Positions 62,701-64,000 of a stretch of 64,000 nucleotides of DNA are shown piece after piece. The stretch spans positions 1,550,001-1,614,000 of the forward strand of contig NZ_PDJQ01000001.1 of NCBI RefSeq assembly GCF_002563855.1, written 5' to 3'. Each line of letters starts with the position of its first letter. Position 1 is the stretch's first letter. Source of the DNA: Tepidiforma thermophila (GTDB taxonomy: Bacteria; Chloroflexota; Dehalococcoidia; Tepidiformales; Tepidiformaceae). The position numbers were made by a program, and so were the translations under genes. The notes beneath the pieces are model-generated. The model had not been told where the DNA came from, made no database searches, and saw only the letters and a list, made by a program, of their open reading frames with translations.

Positions 62701-63409
62701 GCAGCACCCGGCCAGCAGCGGCCGGCGGCGCGGTGACGGCGGCGCGGCGCGCCTCGAACTCGGCCCAGGTGGCGGCGAGCCCAACCCGGGGGTGCCAGAA
62801 CCCGCAGGCCGGGAAAACCTCCGGCCACCCGGGGTCCGCTATACCGTCGAATCCCTGCTCCGCAGCTATCGCGGCGAATGCCAGCGCCACGTTCTCCGGC
62901 GAAAGGTTCAGCATCGCCTGCAGCACCCGTCCCAGCGACCGGACCGCGGTCAGCTCCGCAGGGAGCAGGTGGGCAACCTGGGGCAGCACTGTCGCAATGA
63001 GCCCCGGGAATGGGGGGACGGGCTTCCCCGCGGCGGCCATGGCGCCCGCTGCTTGCGCCAGCACGCCCATGGCGGCCGGGTCATCGAGCCGGAGACCGGG
63101 AACCCGGGCCATTCCCGCGATGTCGAGGGTGTTCGGCGCGCTCGGATAAAACCGTTCGCAGTTCGCAGCGAGCACCCGCGCGTGCTCCAGGTAGGCATCG
63201 TCCGCCAGGCTCGCCACGAACACGGCATCGGCGGCTTGCGCCAGTGCAGCGGCTTCCTCGAGAGATCGCTCCAGGAGCGCCTCCCGGTCGTAGCAGGCCG
63301 CCTCGACCGTCAGGCCGTACAGCTCCCGGGCCTTCTCCACACCCGCCCGCACGGGCAGCGCCCGGTGCGAATCGAACCCGAAAAACACGCAGCGCAGATG
63401 CCTGCTCAC
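59723..63409 (-). CDS. ChlH/BchH/CobN-family large chelatase subunit
   Basis: 1228 residues from a GTG at 63409 that overlaps the preceding stop (GTGA), with GGAGG ahead. The porphyrin/corrin-binding family motif reads ILHFGTHGALEFMPGKQAG (about residue 570), followed by YYYCMNNPAEAAIARRRSAS. This is the ChlH/BchH form rather than GKHGxLEWLPGK of CobN. The N-terminus RCVFFGFDSHRALPVRAGVE also resembles BchH. It binds a tetrapyrrole and, with ChlI/ChlD, inserts Mg or Co. No other chlorophyll gene is in the window, so cobalt insertion, or heme dechelation as in HmuS, are alternatives. Confidence 0.85.
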   Translation of the reverse strand: MSRHLRCVFFGFDSHRALPVRAGVEKARELYGLTVEAACYDREALLERSLEEAAALAQAADAVFVASLADDAYLEHARVLAANCERFYPSAPNTLDIAGMARVPGLRLDDPAAMGVLAQAAGAMAAAGKPVPPFPGLIATVLPQVAHLLPAELTAVRSLGRVLQAMLNLSPENVALAFAAIAAEQGFDGIADPGWPEVFPACGFWHPRVGLAATWAEFEARRAAVTAPPAAAGRVLLVVFSTQVTSGNHAHLDALIAALEREGLDVVPWFGALDAAGRVDEVLQVPGIDLVVNASGFTLTGTHGQPNVAGDVQLLNAWDVPQVNAVPLLFQTVESWRENPMGLAPMAMAMQVAVPELEAALAPRVLAGRTEEDDRMEAVDGNLQRIARHARRLVELRKRPNAEKRVAIIIFCVPPDGGAVGTAAYLDVFASLYALLERLRDEGYTVEVPASAEALLETLVNDEAGAKRTGVAIADWYPAAEYVRAAPELERVSRQWGPAPGDVDTDGVALAIRGAVLGNVAILVQPDNGGYSDPIGLLYSADASPSHSFTALYDWVARKFRADVILHFGTHGALEFMPGKQAGLLASDFPDALIGDTPHIYYYCMNNPAEAAIARRRSASEIVSYLSPPVARAGLYGALEAARDALLAAREEPADAQRLAALRAAVEAAGLDTVVPATDSEEPGRYLEQVSRALDELEQTLIPLGLHVLGRGIAPSEAIDILSAACEYPLNGESGQSLLDAVTAVTGDERAAREAVAQLAGAIARGEPPPTGSPWTELEPGFLARWHRYLSDRLGLLDAGNELDGLVRALSGRYIPPSPGGDPVREPDALPTGRGLVALDPYRVPTLPAIDAGTRLADELVQAALRETGSYPETIGVVLWGLETIKARGEAIAQVLRLIGVRPAADSFGRMTRFEIVPLDELGRPRIDVLLTVSGIFRDLFLPSTGLLDRAFRAVAELPEPPELNYVRKHVLETAERLGVSFAEASARVFSQRAGRYGTGVNDVVLSSQWEDADQLAEVFSDSMAFAYGERHASRTLPAVFRELLGTVETTFQNVDSTEVSLSDVDHYFEYLGGLTNAARAASGREPVALVADTFRRDGRVRTLREALWLETKTRLLNPKWREALLEHGYSGVAQVATRLDNTFGWSATTSALDGRLFTEVAETYLLDDELRERMARENPLAVRRMGERLIEAARRGTWDAPAEVLERLETAVAALDDAIEGVALHAG

Positions 63410-64000
63410 GACCTGAACGCCTCCGGGTGGAGCGCCTTCGCCAGCGCCTCCAGCCCCACCCACACCTGGTCCGTGGGCAGGAAGGCCTGCCACGCGGGCA
63501 GAACGATGATCCGGTTGTTCTTCACCGCCGGCAGCGCCTGCATGGCGGGTGCGTCAAGAATGCTCCGGTAGTTTTCCAGCCCCTTGCCCCAGACGTCGAT
63601 GATGACGATGACGTCCGGGTTCAGCGCCACGACCCGCTCGGTTTGGGCCGGGCCTCCCTGGTCGGCCACCAGCTCACCCCCGGCCATCGCAATCAGCGTC
63701 GGTGTAATGCCGCCGCCCGACTTTCCGATGAGGAACGGACGGTTCGCCTGGTCGGAGAAGGCGACCACGCGGGGCTTCGTCTGCACGCCGGAGACGGCCT
63801 TCTTGACCCGCTCCATGCCCGCCTCCATCTCCTTGACGAGCTGCTCTGCCTTCTCAACTTCGCCGACGGCCTTCCCAATGACCCGGACGTTCTCCGCAAT
63901 CTCCTCCGGCTTCCCCCAGTGGGCAAAGATGAGGAGCGGCACGTTCACCTGTTCGAGGAGCTTGGCAGCATCCTGCTCGCCGCCATGCCGCGTCGTGATG
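63406..64000 (-). CDS. BtuF/FecB-type ABC substrate-binding protein, C-terminal part
   Basis: The gene continues beyond base 64000; about 198 codons are visible, ending at TGA 63406-63408. It has the class III binding-protein fold with a long helix between lobes (VEKAEQLVKEMEAGMERVKK). Typical marks: GGITPTLIAMAGGELVADQG, VVALNPDVIVIIDVWGKG, ALPAVKNNRIIVLPAWQ and WVGLEALAKALHPEAF. Such proteins bring cobalamin, heme or siderophores to an ABC importer. Its stop overlaps the ChlH-like start, so uptake and chelatase genes share an operon; the ligand could be a tetrapyrrole or a corrinoid. Confidence 0.88.
   Translation of the reverse strand, partial: ITTRHGGEQDAAKLLEQVNVPLLIFAHWGKPEEIAENVRVIGKAVGEVEKAEQLVKEMEAGMERVKKAVSGVQTKPRVVAFSDQANRPFLIGKSGGGITPTLIAMAGGELVADQGGPAQTERVVALNPDVIVIIDVWGKGLENYRSILDAPAMQALPAVKNNRIIVLPAWQAFLPTDQVWVGLEALAKALHPEAFRS

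Noticed and set aside
59723-63409. Calling the large chelatase subunit CobN or BchH outright
   Set aside because: The key motif favours ChlH/BchH, but the gene context (binding protein, no other pigment genes) does not; the symbol is left empty.

Overview
The window is gene-dense, GC-rich bacterial chromosome, with mostly short intergenic gaps, frequent GTG starts and many 4-bp ATGA or GTGA gene overlaps. I see no insertion sequence, prophage, CRISPR array or rRNA. The gene set suggests a Gram-positive-type or Chloroflexota bacterium: a tRNA-tuf-rpmG-secE-nusG block, a Tad/Flp pilus locus with no secretin gene in sight, a PF10119-type methyltransferase, GatCA, an F420-type luciferase-like oxidoreductase, split ADP-forming acyl-CoA synthetase subunits and a ThyX thymidylate synthase. 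A Dehalococcoidia (Tepidiforma-like) relative is my best guess. That placement is inference; no 16S gene is present.

Layout. 1-4.1 kb: the end of an ABC permease, then, on the minus strand, tRNA-Thr(UGU), tRNA-Tyr(GUA), tRNA-Thr(GGU), tuf, rpmG, secE and nusG with a clear terminator; a divergent regulator made of two fused HxlR domains faces them. 4.2-11.1 kb: a secreted toroid-like protein overlapping a MarC-like membrane protein, yebC, lipB, a frameshifted E2-like protein, thyX and an SMP-30 lactonase. 11.1-19.5 kb: uracil-DNA glycosylase, arsM with its own promoter, a CaiB-type CoA transferase, a short-chain dehydrogenase, CYTH-CHAD, a stand-alone sucD and small or secreted proteins, ending at tRNA-Val(GAC). 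19.6-33.5 kb: an rRNA/tRNA m5U methyltransferase-maf-response regulator run, acyl-CoA synthetase subunits, a GMC oxidoreductase, an aminotransferase with a possible leader peptide, a PF10119 methyltransferase, an amidase, an Mrr-like nuclease and gatCA. 33.6-46.8 kb: PBP1A, a rhodanese, two paralogous four-cysteine microproteins, pgi-malQ, an aldo/keto reductase, a TPP enzyme, an LLM oxidoreductase and MarR.

46.8-55.8 kb is a Tad pilus locus. Flp pilin, TadE, a vWA TadG-like protein, CpaB, CpaE/TadZ, TadA, TadB and TadC are read from the minus strand, and the prepilin peptidase gene converges from the other side. 56.1-64 kb holds an ICMT-like methyltransferase and a minus-strand chelatase operon cut by the window edge: a BtuF/FecB-like binding protein, a ChlH/BchH-like large subunit, ChlI-like AAA+, ChlD-like vWA protein and a short Crp-like regulator with a His/Cys cluster.

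The items most worth following are the chelatase operon in a window with no other photosynthesis gene, the E2-like pseudoenzyme beside lipB, the fused HxlR regulator at the tuf operon, and the paired small cysteine proteins.
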